From CAYXRK01 sp964467615 (GTDB taxonomy: Bacteria; Hydrogenedentota; Hydrogenedentia; Hydrogenedentales; GCA-2746185), in NCBI GenBank assembly GCA_964467615.1, contig CAYXRK010000132.1, positions 1 to 13,472 on the forward strand: a stretch of DNA of 13,472 bases. The letters are read 5' to 3'. Numbering within the stretch: the first letter of the stretch is position 1; each line of letters begins with the position of its first letter. A program made the translations under genes and the position numbers. This document shows, one piece after another, positions 1 through 7,849 of this stretch. The notes under the pieces were generated by a model, which was given only the letters and a program-made list of their open reading frames with translations, was not told the DNA's origin and did not search any database.

Positions 1-55
<55 letters not shown>

Positions 56-66
56 TTGCAGCATCA

Positions 67-101
67 GGGACTCACGATGATTCGTGAGTCCCTTTTTCTT
101 T
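67..101 (+). terminator. Rho-independent terminator of the tRNA gene
   Basis: A perfect 11-bp stem (67-77 with 82-92) closes a four-base TGAT loop and is followed directly by TTTTTCTTTT. It lies 11 bases downstream of the tRNA CCA end, so it is a textbook intrinsic terminator for the tRNA transcript on the plus strand. Confidence 0.93.
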
Positions 102-325
102 TGTGACTGTTACTTAAATCGATACTTACTCCTTGCCTCGGTTTCATCTTCTCTCTCCATCCACTTTGCGGCAGAATCAGGCCCCTCGTTTCAGCTCTGG
201 CGTTCCTTCGAACCTTTTCCCCCGCAATGGCCTTGGAACACTGCCCTCTTCTTTGCCTCCAAGAGCTATGGCGGATGTTTGGGAGGAGTGATTTCAGTCC
301 GAATGTAATGTCGTTTGGGCCGTCT
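102..325. other. Intergenic stretch without a recognisable gene
   Basis: The stretch lies between the tRNA terminator and the tRNA-like pseudo-copy. Short open frames exist on the plus strand, but none has a Shine-Dalgarno site or a recognisable protein motif. No inverted repeat ends or integrase-like C-terminus could be identified by eye. It may be residue of an element once integrated at the tRNA. Confidence 0.5.
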
Positions 326-380
326 GTTCATTGGGATCAAAACCCAATGGCCGTGGGTTCAAATCCTACCCCCGCTACCA
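326..380 (+). pseudogene. Degenerate tRNA-fMet-like 3' fragment
   Basis: These 55 bases align without gaps to the tRNA at 1-55, with 46 identical positions by my count. The anticodon stem TTGGG/CCCAA, T arm and complete CCCCGCT-A-CCA acceptor end are kept. The anticodon reads CAA instead of CAT. In the T stem one C:G pair has become T:A (a compensatory change) and one A:T pair has become G:T. The 5' half is broken: bases 304-316 do not pair with the acceptor strand or the D stem. It is best read as a tRNA pseudogene or att-like remnant. A functional tRNA with a highly unusual 5' half seems unlikely. Confidence 0.75.
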
Positions 381-407
381 ATGATGTCGGTCTTTACAGG
401 GCCGGCA

Positions 408-1709
408 TTAATGGCGCCCTGGGCCGAACTGCGGGTAGTCGTCGTCGACCACCCAGTAGTGTGGAGGCCCTTTCCTTAGTGGGCGTCCGTTTTCCTCCCC
501 TGGATCGAGGTCGTCTCTGAGGATGAGGATGAGGTCGGAGCTGACGGCGGGACTTTGATAGAAGTAGCTGTGGCCGGAAAAGGTTTGTCGTTTGGTGCGC
601 GCATCGATGAGATCGAAGGTCGGGACTATCTCCATGGGCCGGCGTTGAGTTTGCGTCAGCATGCCAAGGCTGACTTTGCCAAGGCGAGAGAGGCTGCCGA
701 AAAACCACGAGGCAAATCCCATCGCGCGGTCTTTGTCCGAAATGTAGATCGTCATGCGGCTGGGTACCGCCAGCAGGCCTTCGGGCAAAATGCGCTGGGT
801 GGCGACTTCGATGTCGAGATCCGGCGCGGCAAGGATGATGTTGCCCAACTTGAGGACGTCTCGTGTCTCGACACCTGCGCCCTGGTGGAATTGGTGCAAT
901 TCGCGGAGCGCCGCCAGGGTGATATCGCCACCACGACTGTGGGCGATAAGGTGAATACGCTCGATGTCGGGACAGGAGGCCAACGAAACGAGAAATCGCT
1001 TCAGATGCCAGACGCTGAACTCCGCCGATTCCAGATCGTTTACATAGCTGAGTACGCCCATGCTACCGCCGGCGGGCCATGAGTACACTATCGGTACACC
1101 GTCACGCCCGAGGAAATGCCAGAGCTGCGCCATCATGGTAATCGCGTCGTCGAAAGGCCAGTCGAACCCGTGGATAAATACAAAGGCGTCGTGTCCCTCC
1201 GAATACTCGAGACGCTCGTGGATGAGTTTGTAAAGTTGGTCGTTCGCTGCCTTTTCAGATCGCTCCGGTTCTCCTTCTTTTTCACTTCCCGCCGCGTTCG
1301 GTTTCACGTACAAGCTTGTGTCGGGAAAGCGGAAGAGCTCTTGGGTTTCGGTCACGCGGGTAAGCAATGGATGCCTAGATCCACTGGCAAGGCTTTGACT
1401 GACGAGTTCCGGCCAGTCCACCCCTTCCCCGAAGGCGACCGTACTGACGCCGCAGGCCAGGTATCCGGATCGATCGTGTCCATATTCGAGGGGCCCACCT
1501 TTGTCATCATCCTGCAACGGAAGCCTGTCGGTTGCGAAAATTACCTGGGCGTCGCTTGTTCTCAATTCCTCGGGGACGTTGTCGAAAGGGTTCGTTTCGG
1601 AGTTCAGGTAGAGATTGGGCGTCGGCATAAAAACAACCGTTTGGCAACCGGTCAGCGCAATCGAAATTAGATACAGAACGATTGATACAACTCGGAGCTG
1701 AGCTCGCAT
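408..1709 (-). CDS. DUF900-type alpha/beta hydrolase lipoprotein
   Basis: A 433-aa predicted lipoprotein esterase or lipase-like enzyme of the alpha/beta-hydrolase fold, closest in layout to the DUF900/COG4782 family; its substrate is unknown. From the chosen start, a 22-residue signal peptide ends in the lipobox LTGC (Cys22), so the protein should be anchored to an envelope membrane. The core carries the oxyanion motif HGF (about residues 180-182), the nucleophile elbow AHSRGG with Ser258, a likely acid in ISDKD (Asp325), and His380 in SGHSY. The start at 1709 is preferred because GAGG sits five bases upstream and the signal peptide begins there. In-frame ATGs at 1727 and 1763 would add 6 or 18 polar residues ahead of it. 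The C-terminal 30 residues are acidic and proline-rich. It stands alone, with no close co-directional neighbour. Confidence 0.88.
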   Translation of the reverse strand: MRAQLRVVSIVLYLISIALTGCQTVVFMPTPNLYLNSETNPFDNVPEELRTSDAQVIFATDRLPLQDDDKGGPLEYGHDRSGYLACGVSTVAFGEGVDWPELVSQSLASGSRHPLLTRVTETQELFRFPDTSLYVKPNAAGSEKEGEPERSEKAANDQLYKLIHERLEYSEGHDAFVFIHGFDWPFDDAITMMAQLWHFLGRDGVPIVYSWPAGGSMGVLSYVNDLESAEFSVWHLKRFLVSLASCPDIERIHLIAHSRGGDITLAALRELHQFHQGAGVETRDVLKLGNIILAAPDLDIEVATQRILPEGLLAVPSRMTIYISDKDRAMGFASWFFGSLSRLGKVSLGMLTQTQRRPMEIVPTFDLIDARTKRQTFSGHSYFYQSPAVSSDLILILRDDLDPGEENGRPLRKGPPHYWVVDDDYPQFGPGRH

Positions 1710-2071
1710 CTGTACCTCGGGCCTCATGACGTTCCGTTCGTAGAGGCTATGTTGATCTTGCAAATCCGTTTCTCTGGTTGAATGACCGTGCTAGAGTTGA
1801 AGAACCGTCGCAACAATCCAGCGTTTAGGGTGGTCAGTTGCAGCAATGGCTACTCCGATAGCGCCCCCACGTGACGGCGTCTAAAACCAATCAAGCCGAT
1901 GAGGATTGGGTCCGCCGAATTCACGAAGCGATACCATCGTCGTATGCCGTTGGTCGCAAAGAGGAATGTGTTTTCGAACAGCACAGGCGTTCAGATAGTC
2001 GATCCGTTTTTTGTCTCCGACTTCGCGACCAAGGCCCGGTCACACCGTTCGCGCTGTCCCTTGCTTCGCTC
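1710..2071. other. Intergenic region, no gene recognised
   Basis: About 360 bp separate the lipoprotein start from the stop of the PKD-like gene. On the minus strand the part next to 1709 must hold the promoter of the lipoprotein gene. A plus-strand open frame starts near 1871 but runs on antisense through the PKD-like gene and shows no family motif. No convincing terminator for the PKD-like gene was found by eye. Confidence 0.5.
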
Positions 2072-3028
2072 CTATTTCGGATTCACAGTTGCGTTGTACC
2101 GAATCCGAAGAAATCCTTGCGGAAATCCCACGTCGGGCGAGGTCGCCAGGCACTCGACGATATGGACGCCTGGAGCCTGAAACGTGTGTTTCAGGACGCG
2201 ACCGGTGGAGACCTCCGTGCCGTCGATGCGCCAAACATGTTTCTGGTAACCGGGAGGCGGCGCGAATTCCATTTCGGTGTTGACGGCGACTTGGGTAGGG
2301 ACCCCAGGGACAGGCACGACTCGGGTGTGCGCCCTGGCGTGCGCGACGGTAACCGTCTCGCCATTTTCTTTCGAGGTTTCAATGTAGGTGAGGATGTACT
2401 CGCCCGGTTTGCTGAACGTGTACGCAATCGCGTTCGCTTGCGATCCTGACGGTACGGAATCACCGTTTATGAACCACGCATAATTGCGCGCAGGATCGGC
2501 CTTCGCGGCCATGGCCAGTTCGAGCGTTTGCCCTTCGTAATACACTGATGGCAGGTCGATCTGGATTTCCTCGCGTCCGGTGGCGTTCGAGAGCCCCAGT
2601 TTCTCTTTGACCTTTGCCTCGGACTGTCCCGTAAGTGTCGCCGTCTTCTCGATGATATCGGGCACATCGCTGAGCGGGGTAAAGACCTGCACGATCACAG
2701 AACCTTGCGCGGTCTCGATGTTCAGATCGTAGCTGCCTACTTCGAGCGTCTTACTTGGCGCAATCGTGATTGCCCCGTCCGTCTTTTCCACGCTCAGCAT
2801 GTGTATGTAGTCGTGACCGCTGGCAAGAAACTGCCAACCGCGGATGTCCCTTGCAGGGATGGGCACGCCATTGTTCGTCAGTTTAATGGTGGCCGATTGT
2901 TGCGGCGACGTGAAGGTTGCTACCGCGGGATTGGCGGCAACCCCACCGTAACTCAGCGTGGCCGACAGACACAGAACCATAATCGCGCAGACTGCGCCAC
3001 GCATGTTAAACCAATTTGTTTTTTTCAT
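2072..3028 (-). CDS. Secreted PKD-like domain protein
   Basis: A 318-aa exported protein of unknown function. Basic residues (MKK) are followed by a hydrophobic stretch at about 10-27 and a small-residue cleavage region, a Sec-type signal peptide. Residues 160-237 look like a PKD/Ig-like beta-sandwich: a Y-x-W-x-I-N-G-D segment, then AYTFSKPGEYILTY, the usual PKD 'F-x-x-P-G-x-Y' signature. A second, more divergent copy follows at about 240-316 (VWRIDGTEVSTGRVLKHTF, then APGVHIVEC). The N-terminal 35-120 region is also beta-rich. Such domains normally mediate extracellular protein or glycan contacts. The start at 3028 is chosen over one 48 bases upstream because GGAGAG lies just before it and the signal peptide starts there. 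No catalytic motif was seen. Confidence 0.82.
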   Translation of the reverse strand: MKKTNWFNMRGAVCAIMVLCLSATLSYGGVAANPAVATFTSPQQSATIKLTNNGVPIPARDIRGWQFLASGHDYIHMLSVEKTDGAITIAPSKTLEVGSYDLNIETAQGSVIVQVFTPLSDVPDIIEKTATLTGQSEAKVKEKLGLSNATGREEIQIDLPSVYYEGQTLELAMAAKADPARNYAWFINGDSVPSGSQANAIAYTFSKPGEYILTYIETSKENGETVTVAHARAHTRVVPVPGVPTQVAVNTEMEFAPPPGYQKHVWRIDGTEVSTGRVLKHTFQAPGVHIVECLATSPDVGFPQGFLRIRYNATVNPK

Positions 3029-3147
3029 GATCAACTCTCCTCTTGTGTTCGTGTGTAACCGAGTTTTCAATCCCACTCTTATCAGGCAATCCCGACGCGA
3101 TCATTGATCCCTTCCTCGACGGGACGACCGCATCGCGACTTTCAGCA

Positions 3148-3369
3148 CTAGCGCTTTACGAGCGGAAAAACCAATATCCCTGTGCCCAGGACTATGGATC
3201 CAGCGCCAGCCCATGCGGGAACATTGACCGACTTCTTTTCCTTAATTGTCAGTTCGATCGGACCCAGCTTGGCGCTTTGCGTTTCCTTGGTGTAGCTGAA
3301 CTGGCCATACACCAGACCCAGGATGCCGGCCACTATTAGCACGACCGCCACAATCGTAAGTCCATTCAT
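3148..3369 (-). CDS. Small two-helix membrane protein, family not named
   Basis: A 73-aa protein with two hydrophobic helices, residues 4-22 and about 51-69. They are joined by a polar loop containing FSYTKET, KLGPIELT and KEKKSVNVP. This loop pattern resembles small uncharacterised membrane proteins in many environmental bacteria, but I cannot name the family with certainty. A very strong GGAGGAG site sits seven bases before the ATG. It lies between the dodecin and PKD-like genes on the same strand, with gaps of more than 100 bp on both sides, so it may have its own promoter. Function unknown; an envelope-stress role is only a guess from its neighbours. Confidence 0.8.
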   Translation of the reverse strand: MNGLTIVAVVLIVAGILGLVYGQFSYTKETQSAKLGPIELTIKEKKSVNVPAWAGAGSIVLGTGILVFPLVKR

Positions 3370-3485
3370 CGCTATCTCCTCCTCTTGAGGAATCTGTGAA
3401 TCTTGGCCGCGACTGATAGCTGCTTAGCTGTTGCCGTACTAACCGCCGCTTGGCTGAGAGGTCCGGGTGTGGTCTATTTACACAC

Positions 3486-3692
3486 TCAAACTTTGAGAAC
3501 AAACGTAATCTTCATAAGGACCCGGTACTCGGCGATCTCGCCTTTTTCGTCGACTATGATCTCCTGATCCTGAATCCAGGCGGATTTGACATTCTCAAGA
3601 GTTTCATTTGCTCGGGCTAGTCCCAATCGGATAGCCGCATCGAAGCTTTCGCTGGAAGATGCTTTGAGCTCGGTGACGCGTGCTATCGTCAT
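3486..3692 (-). CDS. Dodecin family flavin-binding protein
   Basis: A 68-aa dodecin. Members assemble as hollow dodecamers that store flavins and protect the cell from light-driven flavin chemistry. The sequence has the hallmark start MTIARVTEL, the SFDAAIRLGLARANETL helix, Trp39 in the SAWIQDQE strand (the usual flavin-stacking residue), and the C-terminal EYRVLMKITFVLKV strand. Length is typical. AGGAGG lies six bases before the ATG. Its start and about 190 bp of upstream DNA are repeated near 5188-5375, where the coding part is broken. Confidence 0.95.
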   Translation of the reverse strand: MTIARVTELKASSSESFDAAIRLGLARANETLENVKSAWIQDQEIIVDEKGEIAEYRVLMKITFVLKV

Positions 3693-3877
3693 GTGAAACC
3701 TCCTCTGTTTATCGGTCGTTCATTGTCGAGAGATCTTTTGGGTTGGGTGACTTCGCATCGCAATCGGCGTTAAGATCGAATCATTAGACCGGGCCCGCGT
3801 AAATCCAGGACAAAGGATTCGTAAAGTTTCGACAAACTGTTCCATTGAGTGCGGAATCGCAACAGCGCCTCTGTATC
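3690..3877 (-). repeat. Dodecin upstream repeat, copy A (with promoter)
   Basis: This stretch, from the dodecin ATG through its 5' region, matches positions 5188-5363 with few gaps. Conserved blocks include the AGGAGG-type site with ATG, a CATTGTCG block, a TCATTAGA block, and a 35-bp core (3799-3833 against 5296-5330) with only three mismatches, all transitions. Read on the minus strand the core contains GTCGAAACTT and, further downstream, TCTAATGAT. These are candidate promoter elements, but no consensus was assigned with confidence. Confidence 0.8.
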
Positions 3878-3882
3878 ATCGG

Positions 3883-4848
3883 CTACGCCTTGAAGAACGC
3901 GAGCAGGTCCGCGTTGATCTGGTCCTTATGTGTCGAGCACATACCGTGCGACAAACCCGGATAGATTTTCAGTTGCGCGTTCTTGATTAGCTTGGCGGAC
4001 AGCAGCGATGTGGCGGCTATCGGCACGATCTGGTCGTCATCGCCATGCATGATGAGCGTGGGGACGTCGAACTTTGCGAGATCTTCGGTGAAGTCCGTCT
4101 CGGAGAAGGCCTTGATACAGTCGTAGACGCCCTTGAGACCGGCTTGCATCCCTTGAAGCCAGAACGAGTCCCGCAGCCCTTGCGACACCTTCGCGTCCGG
4201 CCTGTTGGCGCCGTAAAACGGCGTCGAGAGGTCCTTGAAGAATTGCGAGCGATCGGCGAGAACCTTGGCGCGGGTACCGTCGAAAACCTCGATCGGAGCG
4301 CCGCTTGGATTGGCGGCCGTTTTCAGCCGCAATGGCGGCACCGCGCCGATTAGCACGGCCTTTGCCACCCGTTTTGTACCATGGCGGCCAATGTATCGGG
4401 CCACTTCGCCGCCGCCCGTTGAGTGGCCGACGTGAATCGCACTCTTCAGGTCAAGCGTTTCGACGAGCGTTGCGAGGTCGTCAGCATAGGTGTCCATATC
4501 GTTGCCATCCCAGGGTTGGCCCGATCGCCCATGGCCGCGGCGATCATGGGCGATGCATCGATACCCGTGGGCGCCCAGAAAGACCATCTGGTCTTCCCAG
4601 GCGTCGGCGCTCAGCGGCCAGCCGTGGCTGAACACTATGGGTTGGCCCTTGCCCCAGTCCTTGTAGTAAATCTGGGTGCCGTCTTTGGTTGTGATAGTGG
4701 TCATAACACGCTCTCCTTGGTTGTTGCCCTGCGGAGTACTCGCGCTCTCTGTCTTGGTTTCAGCGGCGAATGCCGCTTTCGGGAGGCCGATAGCGGCCGC
4801 CATTCCCGCGCCGCCGATGCAGATGATCGTGGACCTGTCCACGGCCAC
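3883..4848 (-). CDS. Non-heme chloroperoxidase-like alpha/beta hydrolase
   Basis: A cofactor-free haloperoxidase/esterase of the alpha/beta-hydrolase fold. The catalytic set is visible: oxyanion region SHGWPLS (74-80), nucleophile GHSTGG with Ser143, acid in HGDDDQIVP (about Asp271-272), and His301 in LSHGM. Two starts are credible. The GTG at 4848 follows GGAGG by five bases and adds a 48-residue extension that looks like a signal peptide (hydrophobic 8-28, AFA-A cleavage site, then a Ser/Thr/Gln linker). The ATG at 4704 follows GGAGAG and gives a 273-aa protein beginning MTTITTKDG, the usual form for this family. An upstream in-frame stop (4861-4863) excludes longer forms. Exported and cytosolic products could both exist. 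Substrate unknown. The stop lies just beyond the copy A repeat. Confidence 0.92.
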   Translation of the reverse strand: MAVDRSTIICIGGAGMAAAIGLPKAAFAAETKTESASTPQGNNQGERVMTTITTKDGTQIYYKDWGKGQPIVFSHGWPLSADAWEDQMVFLGAHGYRCIAHDRRGHGRSGQPWDGNDMDTYADDLATLVETLDLKSAIHVGHSTGGGEVARYIGRHGTKRVAKAVLIGAVPPLRLKTAANPSGAPIEVFDGTRAKVLADRSQFFKDLSTPFYGANRPDAKVSQGLRDSFWLQGMQAGLKGVYDCIKAFSETDFTEDLAKFDVPTLIMHGDDDQIVPIAATSLLSAKLIKNAQLKIYPGLSHGMCSTHKDQINADLLAFFKA

Positions 4849-4908
4849 ATGCGCCTCCGTTCAACGTGCAGAGTAAGCACGTATCACCAACAAGACGAGA
4901 GCGAGTTT

Positions 4909-5028
4909 TTAAATTCCAGCCGCGCCAAGCAGCCAGTAGAGAATGAGAAAGACTACGATGGTGCCAAAAAGTCCGCCGCCCCATTTCCAAGCGCCGGCAC
5001 CGGCGAGACCTGTGCGAAGTAGACCCAT
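4909..5028 (-). CDS. 39-aa single-helix membrane peptide
   Basis: A small frame encodes 39 residues: a glycine-rich amphipathic start (MGLLRTGLAGAGAWKWGGG), then a strongly hydrophobic segment LFGTIVVFLILYWLLGAAGI that ends at the stop. AAAAGGA lies upstream of the ATG at about nine bases. The layout (polar or glycine-rich start plus one transmembrane helix) and position between two same-strand genes support a real gene. No family was recognised. It could be a membrane stress peptide like its neighbours, or a toxin-like hydrophobic peptide; no antitoxin or antisense RNA was identified. Confidence 0.6.
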   Translation of the reverse strand: MGLLRTGLAGAGAWKWGGGLFGTIVVFLILYWLLGAAGI

Positions 5029-5073
5029 TGTGTTTGTTCCTTTTGGAGTTTGTTTAACGTCTCGAATCAACAG

Positions 5074-5190
5074 TTAACTTTCTAACACCTCGCGCTTCTC
5101 AACGCGTTGCGCATGGTGAAAAATCGGTATGAAGACTTCCATTCGATCGCGCGCGCATCGAGGGGCGAGGCAAAAGTGCGCAATGGTCAT
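5074..5190 (-). pseudogene. Dodecin remnant after the start codon
   Basis: The ATG at 5190 follows the same AGGAGG-type site and leader as the intact dodecin, and the first four codons are identical in protein (MTIA). The match then stops: the frame reads a 38-residue peptide with no dodecin helix, no flavin tryptophan and no C-terminal strand. The simplest reading is a duplicated dodecin whose body was lost by deletion or frame decay. A newly arisen short peptide using an old start is possible but unsupported. Confidence 0.6.
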
Positions 5191-5363
5191 GGGAAACCTC
5201 CTACATTCATAGGCCGTGCATTGTCGGAGACTTTTCGGCTTGGGCGACCTTGCCTGGCAGCCACCGTTCGCTTCGGATCATTAGAACGGGCTTTCGTAAA
5301 TTCAGGACGAAGGATTCGTGAAGTTTCGACGAATTCTTTCGTTGAGTGTGGAATCACAACGGT
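5188..5363 (-). repeat. Dodecin upstream repeat, copy B
   Basis: This is the second copy of the block described at 3690-3877, in the same orientation about 1.5 kb away. The similarity runs from the start codon of the broken dodecin through the whole leader and becomes patchy beyond about 5345, fading near 5375. It ends about 60 bp short of the stop of the permease gene, just as copy A ends next to the stop of the hydrolase gene. Confidence 0.8.
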
Positions 5364-5432
5364 ATCGGAACGCCTCGGCGGTTGGCGGCAGAAGTCGAAC
5401 CGACGCGAACGCCGGACGGAATTGGGCGCGTG

Positions 5433-7367
5433 TCACGCAGAAGCCGACAACAGTTGCGGTGACCGTGTGGCGGTCTTTGACTCTTCGTACGCGAGAACCG
5501 GCAGCCAGTCGTTCAACAGTTTGCGCGTTTCCAACAAGGTAGTCGTCACCAGGTCCGCCCCTACCTCTTGAAGCTGTTCCCGGTTCGCTTCCACGTTGTC
5601 TTCGAGCCCCCACCGGCCAACGATGATCTTAAGCCCTGGACATTGGGCCCGGAGCCGCTTACACAGATACCGCGTGTGGGCCAGGCCGCCTGGAGGCAAA
5701 GCGCCGATGCAGACGAGTGCCGACGTTTTGCCTGACACGAGCGCCACCAGTTCGGCCGTCAACGTTTCCACCGCCGTCACTTCCACATCCCATTCGGCCG
5801 GGTTGAGCAGTTGACGCAACATCTCGAGCGCCAGCTTATCCGCGTGGTCGCGAGCCGGACACGCCAGGATGCGAACCCTGGAGCGTGACGATTGGGCTTC
5901 TCCGGCCACAGGTCCTATTTTCGCCGCCAGTATCTCGGCTGACCGGCGCTCGCCCAAATCTTCCAGCACCTCGTGTGTCGCCTTGAGGACGAACTGCTCG
6001 TCGGCTTCCGTCACGAAGTCCCGCTCACGATCCCGCTTGGTGTAGACCAATGCTGGCACCAACAGCTTGTCGTAGACCTGTTCAGGGGGAAAAGTTTTGG
6101 CGTGAGTCAGGACCAACTGCGCCGCCTCGTCCTGGTCACGCGCGAGCAACCGCTGGTAGTAGCTCACATCCGTGTCCAGCGCCGGTGCATCGCCCAGGAG
6201 CACGGCGAAGAACTCCAACTGGGGGACGTGCTTTCCGAGGACAACGAGACAGATCGTCAGAGGGCCCGACAGGACCAGACCGATGGGTCCCCATAGGAAC
6301 GTCCAAAACGCGGCAGCGATTAGCATGGCCACTGCCGAGACGCCAATGCTCTGACCGTACAGCCAAGGTTCCACGGCGTTGTTGGAAACAAGTTCCAGGA
6401 CCAGAAAGATTCCGATCACCACCATCGGCAACCACCAACCGGGGAACTGGGCCAGGCTGAGGGAAATCGGAAGCAGCGCCGCGAGGGGCGCCCCGAGGTA
6501 CGGCACGTAGCGCAGGACGGCGGCGAGGAATCCCCAGAGTACCGCGTAGTCCACACCGATGAAGAACAAGGCCAAGCCCCAGGCCAGGCCGTACGTACCG
6601 TTCACGGCGAGCTGCATGAGCAGATAGCGGCTGATGCGGGTGCCCGCGTCGTCTAAGGCCTTGGTGGTCGCGGTCATACGCCCATTCCCCAGCAAGCGGA
6701 TCAGACGGTTGCGAAGGGCCTCGCGCTCGAGGAGCATGAACACCACCAGCACCAGCGCAAGCGCCAAGCCACCGAGCGACGTCGTAACGGGACTGAAGAA
6801 GGCGGGCAATCGCGACAACCACGTTGGGCTCGCCGGCTGGGCCACGGGCGAAGGCGCGAGGATTTCCGGCGGAACCACATCGATGGACGATCTCTCAGGA
6901 GCCGTGGGAAGCGTTCCGGCCAACGGGTCTGTCGGCGCCCCTTCTGGGTTCGCCAGCGACTTCTCCCACTCTCCGGAAACGTCGTGGATCAATTCGCCAA
7001 GGCTTTCCACGCCGTCGCCTTGGCCCATCTGCCGCAGGTACTTGACCTTGTCTTGGATGTTCTCGGTGTAGGTCGGCATTTCGTGAGCCAAATTTGTGAG
7101 CTCGAGCTTTACGACCCATATGACGACGCCCAGGATCAAGGCCGTGGACACGACGACCACAACAACTGAGAGCGTTCGCCCCAAGCGCCACCGCTGGAGG
7201 AACGTGACAAGCGGGGCAAGTGGGAATGCCAGGAACACGGCTAAGGCGATCGGGATGAGCACCGTCTGGGCCCAATACAAGCCACCAATCACGACGACTC
7301 CGACGATGGTGGAGGCCAGAACGGTCAGAGTAGCCGGATTGGCGGGAGCAACGAACAATTTCGTCAT
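5433..7367 (-). CDS. AI-2E/PerM-family permease with C-terminal B12-fold-like domain
   Basis: A 644-aa inner-membrane protein. The N-terminal 390 residues are an AI-2E (PerM/YdiK) type transporter: paired helices at about 15-50 and 65-88, a soluble insert with a proline-rich linker (about 100-185), then helices near 195-213, 251-272, 275-307, 312-328, 340-358 and 360-378. The family is named for AI-2 export, but many members move other substrates, including Na+/H+. Residues 390-490 form a cytoplasmic helical linker. Residues 497-588 resemble a cobalamin-binding Rossmann fold (RVRILACPARDHADKLALE; LVCIGALPPGG; KIIVGRW). The usual E/D-x-H-x-x-G motif reads RDHADK: the histidine remains, the glycine is lost. 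GGAGG precedes the ATG. A sensor or regulatory role for the fused domain is inference. Confidence 0.88.
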   Translation of the reverse strand: MTKLFVAPANPATLTVLASTIVGVVVIGGLYWAQTVLIPIALAVFLAFPLAPLVTFLQRWRLGRTLSVVVVVVSTALILGVVIWVVKLELTNLAHEMPTYTENIQDKVKYLRQMGQGDGVESLGELIHDVSGEWEKSLANPEGAPTDPLAGTLPTAPERSSIDVVPPEILAPSPVAQPASPTWLSRLPAFFSPVTTSLGGLALALVLVVFMLLEREALRNRLIRLLGNGRMTATTKALDDAGTRISRYLLMQLAVNGTYGLAWGLALFFIGVDYAVLWGFLAAVLRYVPYLGAPLAALLPISLSLAQFPGWWLPMVVIGIFLVLELVSNNAVEPWLYGQSIGVSAVAMLIAAAFWTFLWGPIGLVLSGPLTICLVVLGKHVPQLEFFAVLLGDAPALDTDVSYYQRLLARDQDEAAQLVLTHAKTFPPEQVYDKLLVPALVYTKRDRERDFVTEADEQFVLKATHEVLEDLGERRSAEILAAKIGPVAGEAQSSRSRVRILACPARDHADKLALEMLRQLLNPAEWDVEVTAVETLTAELVALVSGKTSALVCIGALPPGGLAHTRYLCKRLRAQCPGLKIIVGRWGLEDNVEANREQLQEVGADLVTTTLLETRKLLNDWLPVLAYEESKTATRSPQLLSASA

Positions 7368-7555
7368 AAATCAAGACCTCCAGAGTGGCAACGGTGAAGG
7401 GGCCGCCAGCGGCCTTGCGCTACTGGGCCCAGATGACTCATGAGATCGCTCGCGCAATCAGAAAGGTTAGACGACGCGTGTGCCGCCGAGCGCCGCCTGA
7501 GCAGCTCAAGGATAGTAGCGCTTCAATTCAACAGACAGGCACTGGGCTTCACCCA

Positions 7556-7711
7556 CTAATTCTTCTTCGCTCCGTCCGCCGCGTTTTCGACGGCCTTGCC
7601 GCCCCGCTGAATATCTTTGCCCGCGCCTTTGAAGGTGTTACAGCCGAGCGCGACGACGCTCAATAGCGCGGCCACTATCAATGTCGTGATGAAACGTCGG
7701 TACGCTTTCAT
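7556..7711 (-). CDS. Entericidin EcnA/B-like lipoprotein
   Basis: A 51-aa small lipoprotein. A basic start (MKAYRR) leads into a hydrophobic stretch and the lipobox VALGC (Cys24). The mature part, NTFKGAGKDIQRGGKAVENA, is the family signature: 'GAGKDIQ-G', then an amphipathic Ala/Lys tail. Entericidins are membrane lipoproteins tied to stationary-phase and osmotic responses in enterics; some act as a toxin/antidote pair, but here only one copy is present. AGGAAA lies before the ATG at 7711. A longer in-frame start at 7798 would put a polar 29-residue stretch before the signal peptide and is rejected. Confidence 0.88.
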   Translation of the reverse strand: MKAYRRFITTLIVAALLSVVALGCNTFKGAGKDIQRGGKAVENAADGAKKN

Positions 7712-7849
7712 ATTGATTTTCCTTTTGTAAACGTCGTTGGTTCTTTCGTCCAACATCGAGTACAGCTCAGTGCTGCCTCGATTGGGCCGGTCGGTCAAGC
7801 CGCTGCCTGAACGTCCCGGCCAAAACTGCGTTACCTGGCGGCAGACAAA

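Noticed and set aside
555..1670. Two plus-strand open frames (175 and 184 codons)
   Set aside because: Both are antisense to the lipoprotein hydrolase, which has a lipobox and a full catalytic motif set; neither frame shows a family motif.
1871..2449. 192-codon plus-strand open frame
   Set aside because: It mostly overlaps the PKD-like gene in antisense, with no RBS and no known motif.
6136..6822. 228-codon minus-strand frame inside the permease gene
   Set aside because: It is Arg/Pro/Gly-rich in an alternative phase of the permease and has no motif; a GC-driven shadow.
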